Below are positions 1 through 6,122 of a stretch of 10,387 nucleotides of DNA, piece after piece. The stretch comes from JBFXDI01 sp050181295. Lineage in GTDB: Bacteria; Pseudomonadota; Alphaproteobacteria; Rhizobiales; Aestuariivirgaceae. Made by a program: the position numbers and the translations under genes. Numbering within the stretch: the first letter of the stretch is position 1; each line of letters begins with the position of its first letter. The stretch covers positions 1 through 10,387 of the forward strand of contig JBFXDI010000136.1 in NCBI GenBank assembly GCA_050181295.1, in the 5' to 3' direction. Under the pieces are notes generated by a model that had not been told where the DNA came from, did not search any database, and saw nothing but the letters and a program-made list of their open reading frames with translations.

Positions 1-45
1 AATGGCCAGGCGCTCGTGATCGACGGGGGTTGGTGCGCAGCCTAG
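1..45 (+). CDS. Short-chain dehydrogenase/reductase, C-terminal end only
   Basis: The first 14 codons read NGQALVIDGGWCAA and then stop at TAG (43-45). A Gly-Gln-x-Leu-x-Val/Ile-Asp-Gly-Gly-Trp ending is the usual C-terminus of classical SDR oxidoreductases (FabG-like NAD(P)-dependent alcohol or 3-oxoacyl dehydrogenases). The rest of the gene lies left of the window, so no substrate or cofactor can be inferred. Its stop codon overlaps the ribosome binding site of the next small ORF, so it looks like part of the same plus-strand operon as the deacetylase and the MaoC hydratase. The family call rests on about ten residues. Confidence 0.7.
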   Translation, partial: NGQALVIDGGWCAA

Positions 46-49
46 GGAG
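44..49 (+). promoter_or_regulatory. Ribosome binding site of the small ORF
   Basis: AGGGAG overlaps the SDR stop codon. It lies 2 nt before an ATG at 52 and 5 nt before a second ATG at 55. The 5-nt spacing favours the second ATG as the start of the small ORF. Confidence 0.5.
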
Positions 50-54
50 CCATG

Positions 55-159
55 ATGTCCGAGGAGCAGCAGGATCTGGAGCAGAGAGCCCGACGATTTT
101 GGGCGGGCGAAGCCATGTCCCGCAGCAGGGGTCCGCTTGGAAAGATGGGCCGCGCATGA
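55..159 (+). CDS. Small ORF (34 aa) coupled to the deacetylase gene
   Basis: This ORF reads MSEEQQDLEQRARRFWAGEA and continues for 14 basic residues to a TGA at 157-159. An in-frame ATG at 52 would add one Met. It fills the gap between the SDR stop and the deacetylase start. It has a good Shine-Dalgarno (AGGGAG, 44-49), and its stop overlaps the deacetylase start in an ATGA arrangement (156-159), the classical sign of translational coupling. The N-terminal half is acidic and polar and could form a helix (EEQQDLEQRARRFWAGEA); the C-terminal half is rich in Arg, Lys and Gly. I recognise no family. It may encode a real small protein or only deliver ribosomes to the deacetylase start, which has a poor binding site of its own. 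Confidence 0.5.
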   Translation: MSEEQQDLEQRARRFWAGEAMSRSRGPLGKMGRA

Positions 160-995
160 CGACGACCGTCTGCCTCACCTTCGACTTCGATGCCCTTTCG
201 CTGTGGATCGGAACCTTGCGGCAGACGAGTCCCACGCCGCTCTCTCGTGGCGAGTACGGCGCGCGTGTGGGCGTGCCGCGCATCCTGGAGCTGCTCGACC
301 GGCACGGCATCAAGGCCACGTTCTTCGTGCCGGGACATACGGCGCTGACCTTCCCTGAATCCGTGCGCGAGATCGTGGCGGCGGGTCACGAGATCGGGGC
401 TCACAATCTCGTGCACGAAACGCCGGTGGATCTCGAACCGGCTGAGGAGGCCCTGATCCTCGATCGCGCCGAGGCCGCGCTTGAGTCGGTCGCCGGCGTC
501 AGGCCGGTCGGCTACCGCTCACCTGCCTGGGACCTGAGCCCCTCGACCATCGCGCTACTGGTCGAGCGCGGCTATCTCTATGACAGCAGCATGATGGCGG
601 ACGATTTCAGTCCCTATCGTCCCCGCTTTCGCGACCGGATCGGCGGGGATGGCGAGGTGGCTTTCGGCGAGGAGGCGCCGATCTGGGAGTTTCCTGTCGC
701 CTGGGAGCTCGACGACTTTCCGTACTTCCACTACTCGCACAAGGTCTCCGGCCGTGGCCTGAGATCGCCCGAGGAAGTGGGCGACATCTGGCTTGCCGAG
801 TTCGATTACTGCCGTCGGCATGTGACGGACGGCGTGTTCACGCTCACGACCCATCCGCAGATCATCGGCCGGGGGCCGCGCATCGCCATGCTCGACCGGC
901 TGATCGGCACCATGCGCCCGGAGGCCAACGTCTGCTTCTCGACCATGGCCGAGGCCGCCAGACGGCTTCAAGAGACGCAGGAGACGAAGAGGTAA
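156..995 (+). CDS. Polysaccharide deacetylase family (HpPgdA/PuuE-like NodB fold)
   Basis: A 279-aa metal-dependent deacetylase or amidohydrolase of carbohydrate esterase family 4 type. The start at 156 overlaps the upstream small ORF by ATGA; the reading frame runs further upstream but that part is low-complexity and not family-like. Visible motifs are TFDFDA (residues 8-13, Asp12 the likely metal ligand), SRGEYGARVGVPRILELL (30-47), GHEIGAHNLVHE (77-88, His83 and His87 as metal ligands), GYRSPAWD and a late TTHPQ holding the probable catalytic His. Spacing and motifs closely match Helicobacter pylori PgdA (HP0310; Asp14, His86, His90, from memory). No signal peptide is visible, so it is probably cytoplasmic. 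The family also contains cyclic-imide hydrolases and PuuE allantoinase. Given the SDR and MaoC neighbours, a small-molecule amide or imide substrate is as plausible as a sugar polymer. Three bases separate it from the MaoC gene. Confidence 0.87.
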   Translation: MTTTVCLTFDFDALSLWIGTLRQTSPTPLSRGEYGARVGVPRILELLDRHGIKATFFVPGHTALTFPESVREIVAAGHEIGAHNLVHETPVDLEPAEEALILDRAEAALESVAGVRPVGYRSPAWDLSPSTIALLVERGYLYDSSMMADDFSPYRPRFRDRIGGDGEVAFGEEAPIWEFPVAWELDDFPYFHYSHKVSGRGLRSPEEVGDIWLAEFDYCRRHVTDGVFTLTTHPQIIGRGPRIAMLDRLIGTMRPEANVCFSTMAEAARRLQETQETKR

Positions 996-998
996 GGA

Positions 999-1496
999 AT
1001 GGATGCACGCACCGAGAACCGTCCCGCCGTCCGGCCGGGCCCTGCCGCCCGCTACTACGAGGACTTCAAGGTCGGCGACGCCTGGACGAGCCCCGGCCGA
1101 ACCATCACGGAGGCCGACATCGTCGCCTTCGCGGGCCTGACCGGCGACTACAATCCCATCCACACGGACGAGGAGTTCGCCAGAACCACCCCGTTCGGAG
1201 GCCGCATCCTGCACGGTCCGGCAGGCTTCGCCATCGCCACCGGGCTTGAAAGCCGGCTGGGGATCAAGGACGGCACCGCCATCGCCTTCCTCGGCATGAC
1301 CTGGGACCTGAGGCTCCCCATCCACATCGGCGACACGATCCGGGTGGTCGAAAGTGTCGCTTCCATGCGCGAGAGCAGGAAGCCGACGCAGGGGCTCGTG
1401 ATCTTCGACGTCGCCGTCGTGAACCAGCGTGGCGAGACCGTGCAGGAGGGACAGTGGAAGGTTCTGATGATGCGCAGGCCAGAAGCCGGCGTGTGA
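999..1496 (+). CDS. MaoC-like (R)-hydratase
   Basis: A 165-aa single hot-dog-fold protein of the MaoC / (R)-specific enoyl-CoA hydratase type. The signature LTGDYNPIH (residues 47-55) carries the catalytic pair Asp50 and His55 within the hydratase-2 consensus, followed by the expected FGGRILHGPAGFAIATG helix. Family enzymes add water to trans-2-enoyl-CoA or related unsaturated thioesters. The N-terminal YYEDFKVGD segment is typical of the stand-alone MaoC dehydratases common in catabolic operons. The start ATG follows an AGAGG/AAGGA ribosome binding region, only 3 nt after the deacetylase stop, so the two genes are co-transcribed. With an SDR upstream, the set could carry out hydration and oxidation of an acyl-CoA-like intermediate; the actual substrate is unknown. 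Confidence 0.88.
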   Translation: MDARTENRPAVRPGPAARYYEDFKVGDAWTSPGRTITEADIVAFAGLTGDYNPIHTDEEFARTTPFGGRILHGPAGFAIATGLESRLGIKDGTAIAFLGMTWDLRLPIHIGDTIRVVESVASMRESRKPTQGLVIFDVAVVNQRGETVQEGQWKVLMMRRPEAGV

Positions 1497-1552
1497 CCGC
1501 TTCGCTTCATCTCGAACGCTCTGTTACCATGGCGCCCGAGATTCGCTTTCCG

Positions 1553-1558
1553 AAGGAG
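1553..1558 (+). promoter_or_regulatory. Ribosome binding site that sets the TTG start of the TetR gene
   Basis: AAGGAG lies 8 nt before the TTG at 1567. The frame has no ATG before the HTH region, so this Shine-Dalgarno is what supports the TTG start. Confidence 0.65.
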
Positions 1559-1566
1559 CCCGAGCC

Positions 1567-2202
1567 TTGCCGAGCCGCTCACAGCTGAAGACGAAGGCCT
1601 CGCCACGCGAGCTTCTGAAGGCGCGCAAGCAGGCGCAGGTGCGCGAGGAGATCGTGCGCATCGCGGCGAGGCTCTTCGCCGAGCGGGGATACCGCGCCGT
1701 GACCATCGACGATATCGCCAACGAACTCGGCTTCACGAAGTCCGCCGTTTATTATTACTTCGCCAACAAGGCGGAAATCCTCTGGCAGATCTTCGAGGAC
1801 ATCTACGACGGCTACATCCGCATGGCCTCGGAGATCCGCGACCTCGAACTCAACCCGCGCGATGCGATGTGGCGGATCATCCACGACCACGCGACCTGGG
1901 TCATCAAGCGGCGTGAATGGACGGCCATCTATTTTCGCGAGGAAAACGAACTCACCGACGATCAGCGCCGCACCATCAGTCGCCGCAAGCGGGAGTACGA
2001 CGCGATCATCGAGGGCATCTATGCCGATGGGGTGAAGGCGGGTCTGTTCGTCGACATTCCGGCCCATATCGCGGTGAGCGGGATCCTCGGCATGTGCAAC
2101 TGGCTGCATGTCTGGTTCAACGAGAAGGGGCGCGTCAGCCCGGACGAGATCGCCCGCAGCTATGCGTCTCTCCTGTCGCAGGGCTACGAACGAAGACCCT
2201 AG
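1567..2202 (+). CDS. TetR/AcrR family transcriptional regulator
   Basis: A 211-aa one-component regulator. The N-terminal DNA-binding domain is clear at residues about 24-75: EEIVRIAARLFAERGYRAVT, then IDDIANELGFTKSAVYYYF with the recognition helix, then NKAEILWQIF. The C-terminal ligand-binding half (about 80-211) contains RDAMWRIIHDHATWVIKRREW and GILGMCNWLHVWFNEKG, which resembles the ligand domain of KstR2-type regulators of acyl-CoA and lipid catabolism. That resemblance is an inference. Translation starts at TTG with a good AAGGAG. It lies 70 bp downstream of the MaoC gene on the same strand and may be read through from that operon or have its own promoter. The spacer holds an inverted repeat ATCTCG/CGAGAT (1509-1514 and 1537-1542) that could be an operator. 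The natural guess is that it represses the SDR-deacetylase-MaoC cluster in response to a pathway intermediate. Confidence 0.9.
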   Translation: MPSRSQLKTKASPRELLKARKQAQVREEIVRIAARLFAERGYRAVTIDDIANELGFTKSAVYYYFANKAEILWQIFEDIYDGYIRMASEIRDLELNPRDAMWRIIHDHATWVIKRREWTAIYFREENELTDDQRRTISRRKREYDAIIEGIYADGVKAGLFVDIPAHIAVSGILGMCNWLHVWFNEKGRVSPDEIARSYASLLSQGYERRP

Positions 2203-2668
2203 GCGCCTCATGCGGTCGAGGCTCCTGCTCGCTTAGGAATTTCCTTGCGGTAAAGGAAGTTGCCTGTCCCTCCTCATCTTCATCCGCCCGGAATGACAGG
2301 GGAACCTGCCGCCGCCGCGGCGGCGTGTGCAGCGCAGCAGAAATCTGGGAGCGCGGCTTGGAATCGCGGCTTCTGGAAAAACATCTCGGTTTGTGAACAC
2401 CTTACATGCACGCTGCGCAATTTCTGATTTGTCCGATAATTTGTCGCAGGGGCGGAAAAAGAGCTTGAACTGTGTGCGGTGCAATGCGACATTTGCCGGG
2501 CGAGGAGGGCCTCCCCCTCTTCGTATGCCCATCCTGGGCGTTTCCTCCCTAGACTCGGGCCGCAGTCGCAAGACTTGCGGCCCCTTTTTTCGCCGTTCGC
2601 CGGCGCGTCAGGACGTCGGCAGGGCTGGGAAAGCGCCCGGCTGGACGGTAGACATCCAGCGGCCGCCC
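2203..2668 (+). other. 466-bp gene-free region with several inverted repeats
   Basis: No convincing protein gene lies here. Notable items: a hairpin TTCCTT-GCGGTA-AAGGAA (2241-2258); the inverted pair CCTGTC/GACAGG (2263-2268 and 2295-2300); a perfect 16-bp palindrome CGCCGCCGCGGCGGCG (2310-2325); a small hairpin GCCCA-TCC-TGGGC (2527-2539); a strong intrinsic terminator (2557-2590, listed separately); and a GCTGGA/TCCAGC stem (2640-2645 and 2655-2660) just before the racemase start. A weak promoter-like pair, TTGAAC (2464-2469) and GACATT after a 17-nt spacer, lies upstream of the terminator. The stretch from about 2400 to 2470 is less GC-rich than its surroundings, as expected of a promoter region. 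Confidence 0.5.
2557..2590 (+). terminator. Strong intrinsic terminator upstream of the racemase gene
   Basis: GGGCCGC (2557-2563) pairs with GCGGCCC (2577-2583), and AGTC (2564-2567) pairs with GACT (2572-2575) around a GCAA tetraloop (2568-2571). One T (2576) is bulged. A C and six T residues follow (2584-2590). This gives an 11-bp GC-rich stem with a GNRA loop and a U-tract, a textbook rho-independent terminator for plus-strand transcripts. It lies 354 bp after the TetR stop and 78 bp before the racemase start. It could end the TetR transcript, end a small RNA, or attenuate racemase expression. Confidence 0.8.
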
Positions 2669-3361
2669 ATGACACTGCACATCGGAATCGTTGCTTGCTC
2701 CGCCGAGGGCGCCTCGCTCTGCTACCGCACCATTTGCGCGGAAGGCGCAGCCCTGCTCGGGCCGCATGCCCATCCCGAAGTTTCCATGCACACACCGCCG
2801 CTTTCCGACTACGTGGCCCGCCTCGAGCGCGGCGATATCGGCGCTGTGGCTGATTTGATGCTGGCATCGGCCGACAAGCTTGAAAAGATCGGCGCCGACT
2901 TTCTCATCTGCCCCGACAACACCATCCATCAGGCCATGGACCTGGTGCGGCCGCGCTCGCCGCTCCCCTGGCTCCATATCGCTGAGGTGGCTGCGACGGA
3001 GGCCCAATCCCGCGGCTTCCGCCGTCTGGGCCTCACGGGCACGCGCTGGCTGGTCGACAGCGAGGTCTACCCGGAGGCACTCTCGGCGCGCGGGCTGGAA
3101 TATGTTCGCCCCGACGCCGCCGAACGGGACGAGACGAACCGCATCATCATGGATGAGCTCGTCTACGGCGTCTTCAGATCTGAAAGCGTGGCGACCTTCC
3201 AGGAGGTGATAGGGCGCATGAGGGCGAAGGGCTGTGACGCGATAGTGCTTGGCTGCACGGAAATTCCGCTGATCCTCGATGACAGGAACTCGCCGCTGCC
3301 GACGCTCGATTCGACGCGTCTGCTGGCGCGGGCCGCGCTTGCGCGCGCAGTCGCTGGCTGA
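2669..3361 (+). CDS. Aspartate/glutamate racemase family protein
   Basis: A 230-aa cofactor-independent racemase/isomerase-fold protein (Asp/Glu/hydantoin racemase superfamily). It begins MTLHIGIVACSAEGASLCYR and ends with PLPTLDSTRLLARAAL, the usual substrate-domain C-terminus. The second catalytic motif is intact: AIVLGCTEIPLIL, with Cys196. The first motif reads ICPDNTIHQ (residues 80-88), so the position normally held by a catalytic Cys, or by Thr83 in the atypical E. coli YgeA (from memory), is Asp83. The reaction may therefore be a racemisation with an Asp/Cys pair or a related isomerase or lyase reaction; the substrate is not determined. The ATG at 2669 was chosen because the family-like sequence begins there; no clear Shine-Dalgarno precedes it. 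The gene is convergent with the N-formylglutamate amidohydrolase, with 3 bp between stop codons. Confidence 0.82.
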   Translation: MTLHIGIVACSAEGASLCYRTICAEGAALLGPHAHPEVSMHTPPLSDYVARLERGDIGAVADLMLASADKLEKIGADFLICPDNTIHQAMDLVRPRSPLPWLHIAEVAATEAQSRGFRRLGLTGTRWLVDSEVYPEALSARGLEYVRPDAAERDETNRIIMDELVYGVFRSESVATFQEVIGRMRAKGCDAIVLGCTEIPLILDDRNSPLPTLDSTRLLARAALARAVAG

Positions 3362-3364
3362 GGC

Positions 3365-4267
3365 CTATTCGGCGGCGATGGCCGGAGGCGCGAAAAGGTC
3401 GGGAAGCACCCGCAGCAGGGCGCCGGTGACGTCGGTCAGGGTGCGCTTGAGCGCCGCATAGCCCGCAGAGGGCCGGATCGTGCGCTCGTCGACATAGAGG
3501 CCGCGATTGATCTCGATCTGGAGGGCGTGGAAGCCATCGTGGGAACGGCCGTAGCTCTGCGTGATGAAGCCACCGGAATAAGGTTTGTTGCGCACCACGC
3601 TGAGGCCCCGGGCGAGAAGGAGTTCCTCCAGGCACGCGGTGATGGTGGGATCGCAGGTCGACCCGTAGCGGTCGCCGAGCACGATGTCGGCGCGCGCGAG
3701 GCTTGAGCCCGCGATGAGCGGCGCGGCTGTGGAAGGCATGGAATGGCAGTCGACGAGCAGCACCGCCCCGAAGCGGCGCGCCGTGTCCTCGACCAGCTTC
3801 TGAAGCGCGGCATGATAAGGCCAGTAGAGGGCGTCGATGCGCGCCTGGGCTTCCGTGAAGGCGAGGGGGCGCTTGTAGATCTCCTCGTGCTCGCTGACGA
3901 TGCGCGGAATGGTGCCGAGGCCGCCCGCCACGCGCACCGAGGCGGTGTTGGCGAAATCGGGAAGGGTTTCCCCGAACATCGCCGGATCGAGCTCGTAGGG
4001 CTCGCGGTTGACGTCGAGATAGGCGCGGGGGAAGTGCGCCCTGAGGAGGGGGCAGCCCAGCCTCACGGCGGGCGAGAAGAGATCGTCGACGAAGCAGTCC
4101 TCGGAGCGCCTGAGGGTGAGCGGATCGAGACGCGAGGCCTTGAGGAAGCCCGGCGGATAGATGCGGCCCGAATGGGGAGAATTGAAGATGGCCGCGGCGG
4201 TCTGGCGCGGGGGCAAAAGCAGCTCGAAAGGCGGGTCGAACCGATCGGCCTCAGAATTCGTCCACAT
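3365..4267 (-). CDS. N-formylglutamate amidohydrolase
   Basis: A 300-aa metal-dependent hydrolase of the FGase family, which cleaves N-formyl-L-glutamate to formate and glutamate, the last step of the five-step histidine degradation route. Family motifs in order: AIFNSPHSGRIYPP near residue 30, SEDCFVDDLF, RAYLDVNREPYELDP, VSEHEEIYKRPL, LLVDCHSMPS, PYSGGFITQSYGR and HALQIEINRGLYVDE. Length is usual for the family. The start is an ATG at 4265-4267; a GGGAGG lies rather far upstream (13 nt). No other hut genes are in the window, so a role in histidine catabolism is not supported by context, and hydrolysis of another N-formyl or N-acyl amino acid is possible. It is divergent from cpdR, a pairing I recall from other rhizobia. 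Confidence 0.88.
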   Translation of the reverse strand: MWTNSEADRFDPPFELLLPPRQTAAAIFNSPHSGRIYPPGFLKASRLDPLTLRRSEDCFVDDLFSPAVRLGCPLLRAHFPRAYLDVNREPYELDPAMFGETLPDFANTASVRVAGGLGTIPRIVSEHEEIYKRPLAFTEAQARIDALYWPYHAALQKLVEDTARRFGAVLLVDCHSMPSTAAPLIAGSSLARADIVLGDRYGSTCDPTITACLEELLLARGLSVVRNKPYSGGFITQSYGRSHDGFHALQIEINRGLYVDERTIRPSAGYAALKRTLTDVTGALLRVLPDLFAPPAIAAE

Positions 4268-4340
4268 TCCTGAAGGATGCCCTCCCTAGCCTGCGGCTGG
4301 CTCTTCCACCCGCAGCAGAATATGGGGCTTGCGCGGCGTC

Positions 4341-4352
4341 GCGGTCAACCGC
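4341..4352. promoter_or_regulatory. Palindrome 1 in the divergent FGase/cpdR spacer
   Basis: GCGGT-CA-ACCGC is a perfect inverted repeat with a 2-nt centre. A near copy lies 51 bp downstream at 4392-4403. Two related palindromes in a divergent promoter spacer suggest a transcription factor site; the factor is unknown. Confidence 0.35.
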
Positions 4353-4391
4353 CTGCAGCCGAGGTTGCGCGCCGGCGAGAGCGCTTCACGC

Positions 4392-4403
4392 GCGGTTTAC
4401 CGA
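4392..4403. promoter_or_regulatory. Palindrome 2 in the divergent FGase/cpdR spacer
   Basis: GCGGTTTACCGA matches palindrome 1 at 9 of 12 positions and keeps the CGGT-NN-ACCG core (4393-4402). It lies 55 bp before the cpdR ATG. Confidence 0.35.
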
Positions 4404-4457
4404 TCCGCCCTAGTGTGCCAAGAATCCGCGGAAGGGGGGCTTGGGGTGTCTCAACGC

Positions 4458-4817
4458 ATGGCAAGAATACTGCTGGCCGAGGACGACGACGACATGCGCC
4501 GCTTCCTCGCCAGGGCGCTGGAGCGGGCCGGCCACGAGGTGACCTCCTTCGCGGAAGGCGCGAGTGCGTTTGAGGAGCTGAAAAGCGCCGAATTCGATCT
4601 GCTCCTCACCGACATCGTGATGCCCGAGATGGACGGCATAGAGCTTGCGAGGCGGGCCGCCGAGCTCGACAAGCGGCTGAAGATCATGTTCATCACCGGC
4701 TTCGCGGCCGTGGCGCTCCACCCCGATTCCAAGGCGCCGAAGGACGCCAAGGTGCTCTCGAAGCCGTTTCACCTTCGCGATCTCGTGAGCGAGATCGAGC
4801 GGCTAATGGCCGCCTGA
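4458..4817 (+). CDS. cpdR: Cell-cycle response regulator CpdR
   Basis: A 119-aa stand-alone receiver domain that matches alphaproteobacterial CpdR along its whole length. It has the ILLAEDDDDMRRFLARALE N-terminus with acidic pocket Glu8/Asp9, phospho-acceptor Asp52 in LLLTDIVMPEMDGIELARRA, the CpdR-typical KIMFITGFAAVALHPDSKAP, and KVLSKPFHLRDLVSEIERLM near the end. In Caulobacter and rhizobia, unphosphorylated CpdR acts as an adaptor that primes the ClpXP protease for cell-cycle substrates, and phosphorylation by the CckA-ChpT phosphorelay switches it off. The protein ends in Ala-Ala, which could contribute to its own turnover by ClpXP. The ATG at 4458 was chosen over an in-frame upstream extension because all family members begin with M-x-R-I-L-L-A-E-D. 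The binding site is weak (a GGAAGGGGGG stretch well upstream). Confidence 0.94.
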   Translation: MARILLAEDDDDMRRFLARALERAGHEVTSFAEGASAFEELKSAEFDLLLTDIVMPEMDGIELARRAAELDKRLKIMFITGFAAVALHPDSKAPKDAKVLSKPFHLRDLVSEIERLMAA

Positions 4818-4918
4818 ACGGTCGGCCTCAGTTCCGGCCCTTGCAGGGGAACAGCCAGCCCAGATTGGCGAAGCGTCATGTTGGACGCAGGGCGCGACGC
4901 CAGGCGCTTCAAGCGGCC

Positions 4919-4947
4919 TTGCACCCTTGCGGCGCAGCCGATATACC
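4919..4947 (+). promoter_or_regulatory. Promoter of the tRNA-Val gene
   Basis: TTGCAC (4919-4924) and TATACC (4942-4947) are separated by 17 nt. The expected start is about 6-8 nt after the -10 box, just ahead of the tRNA 5' end at 4960. Confidence 0.5.
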
Positions 4948-4959
4948 CGTGCCCGATCC

Positions 4960-5034
<75 letters not shown>

Positions 5035-5097
5035 TCTAGTCACCTGCAATGCTGCTGAATGTCCTCGCATGCTCGCAGAGGCCTGCCAAGCGGGGCG

Positions 5098-5123
5098 ATC
5101 GCCGCCGATTTTCATGCGGCGAT
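5098..5123. promoter_or_regulatory. Perfect inverted repeat upstream of the LysR gene
   Basis: ATCGCCGC (5098-5105) and GCGGCGAT (5116-5123) are perfect complements separated by 10 nt, centred about 50 bp before the LysR start. LysR-type regulators commonly bind dyads of this size near their own promoter, so autoregulation is plausible. A weak tRNA terminator is the alternative, but there is no T-run. Confidence 0.35.
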
Positions 5124-5161
5124 GACTTTCGTCTTCCAACCGACAGTTAGGCTCGAGGTCG

Positions 5162-6100
5162 ATGGCCGCGACAAACGCTAGCCTCCCGGATCTCAGGGCG
5201 TTCCGCGTCTTCGTCGCCGTCGCGGAGCTCGGCGGCATCAAGCCCGCGGCGGAGCGCCTCGGCCGCTCGCCTTCCGCCGTCTCGATGTCGCTGAAGAATC
5301 TCGAGCTCGATCTCGGCGCGCCGCTCTTCGAGCAGGACCGCAAGGCGCATCTGACGCCCTTCGGCGTCGTCGTCCTCGACCAGGCGCGCGAGCTCTTGCA
5401 GCATCATGCAAGCGCCTATGCCACCATGGAGTCCTTCGCGCGCAACCAGATCGGCCGCTGCGACGTCGGCAGCGTCACGTCCGTCTCCATGGCCTTCCTG
5501 CCCCGCGCCATAAGGCAGGTGCAGCAGCGTCTGCCGGCCTTCGGCGTCAACGTACGCCAGCTCGAATCCCGCAGGGCGCCCAATGCCGTGCTCGACGGGG
5601 TGGTGGACATCGCCTTCGCGGTCCGGCTGACCCACTCGGATGATCTTCAGTTCGAGCCCCTGTTCAAGGACGAGCTCGATATCGTGTGCACCGAAGGCGA
5701 TCCGTTGGTGAAAGCCGGCGGCCCGATTTCCTGGGACATGGTCCGGGAGAAGGCATTCATCTACAACGAGAGCTTCAACTCGATCGAGACACCGGAATTC
5801 CTGGAGATCGCCGAGCGCGCGAGCATGCGGATCGGCAACATCCTCGCCGTGCTCGCCGCCGTCCGGGAGGGTTTGGGCATCAGCGTTCTGCCGAGGCTCT
5901 GCGGCGTGCAGGGCGCGGATGGCGTGGCTTTCCTGCCGCTCGCCGACGAAAGCGCCTACCGGGTCGTCGGCATGCTATCGAAGCGCGACCGGCGGCAGCT
6001 TCCCGGCACCCGCATATTTGCCTCGGCCGTGCAGGACGTGATCGAGGAGCGGGCCCATGAGCTCCGCTACCAGTGGCTCGGAGGAAAGCGGACCGACTAG
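5162..6100 (+). CDS. LysR-type transcriptional regulator
   Basis: A 312-aa LTTR with the standard layout. The N-terminal winged HTH (residues about 9-67) reads DLRAFRVFVAVAELGGIKPA, then AERLGRSPSAVSMSLKNLE with the recognition helix, then LGAPLFEQDRKAHLTPFG. A linker helix with ELLQHHASAYATMESFA follows, and then a periplasmic-binding-protein-like effector domain (about 92-300) with GVVDIAFAVRLTHSDDLQFEPL and VLAAVREGLGISVLPRL. The ATG at 5162 follows GAGG (5155-5158) with a short spacing. It is convergent with the aldehyde dehydrogenase gene (22 bp between stops), so it is not divergent from a target in the usual LTTR manner. It may still regulate the minus-strand operon or genes outside the window. 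The effector is unknown. Confidence 0.92.
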   Translation: MAATNASLPDLRAFRVFVAVAELGGIKPAAERLGRSPSAVSMSLKNLELDLGAPLFEQDRKAHLTPFGVVVLDQARELLQHHASAYATMESFARNQIGRCDVGSVTSVSMAFLPRAIRQVQQRLPAFGVNVRQLESRRAPNAVLDGVVDIAFAVRLTHSDDLQFEPLFKDELDIVCTEGDPLVKAGGPISWDMVREKAFIYNESFNSIETPEFLEIAERASMRIGNILAVLAAVREGLGISVLPRLCGVQGADGVAFLPLADESAYRVVGMLSKRDRRQLPGTRIFASAVQDVIEERAHELRYQWLGGKRTD

Positions 6101-6122
6101 CTCCGGCATTCTGGCGAGACGC

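Noticed and set aside
555..1325. A 256-codon open frame on the minus strand
   Set aside because: It is antisense to the deacetylase and MaoC genes, whose catalytic motifs are intact; the composition is that of a shadow frame.
2400..2600. Known riboswitch or 6S RNA before the racemase
   Set aside because: I looked for the glycine-riboswitch core and other familiar conserved motifs and found none. Only the terminator hairpin is solid.
2327..2668. N-terminal extension of the racemase by 114 codons
   Set aside because: The extension runs through the terminator and has no family-like sequence. The family N-terminus starts at the ATG at 2669.
4268..4457. CtrA binding sites for cpdR
   Set aside because: No full TTAA-N7-TTAA or TTAACCAT motif is present. 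Only TCAACC and TTTACC occur, better described as part of the two palindromes.
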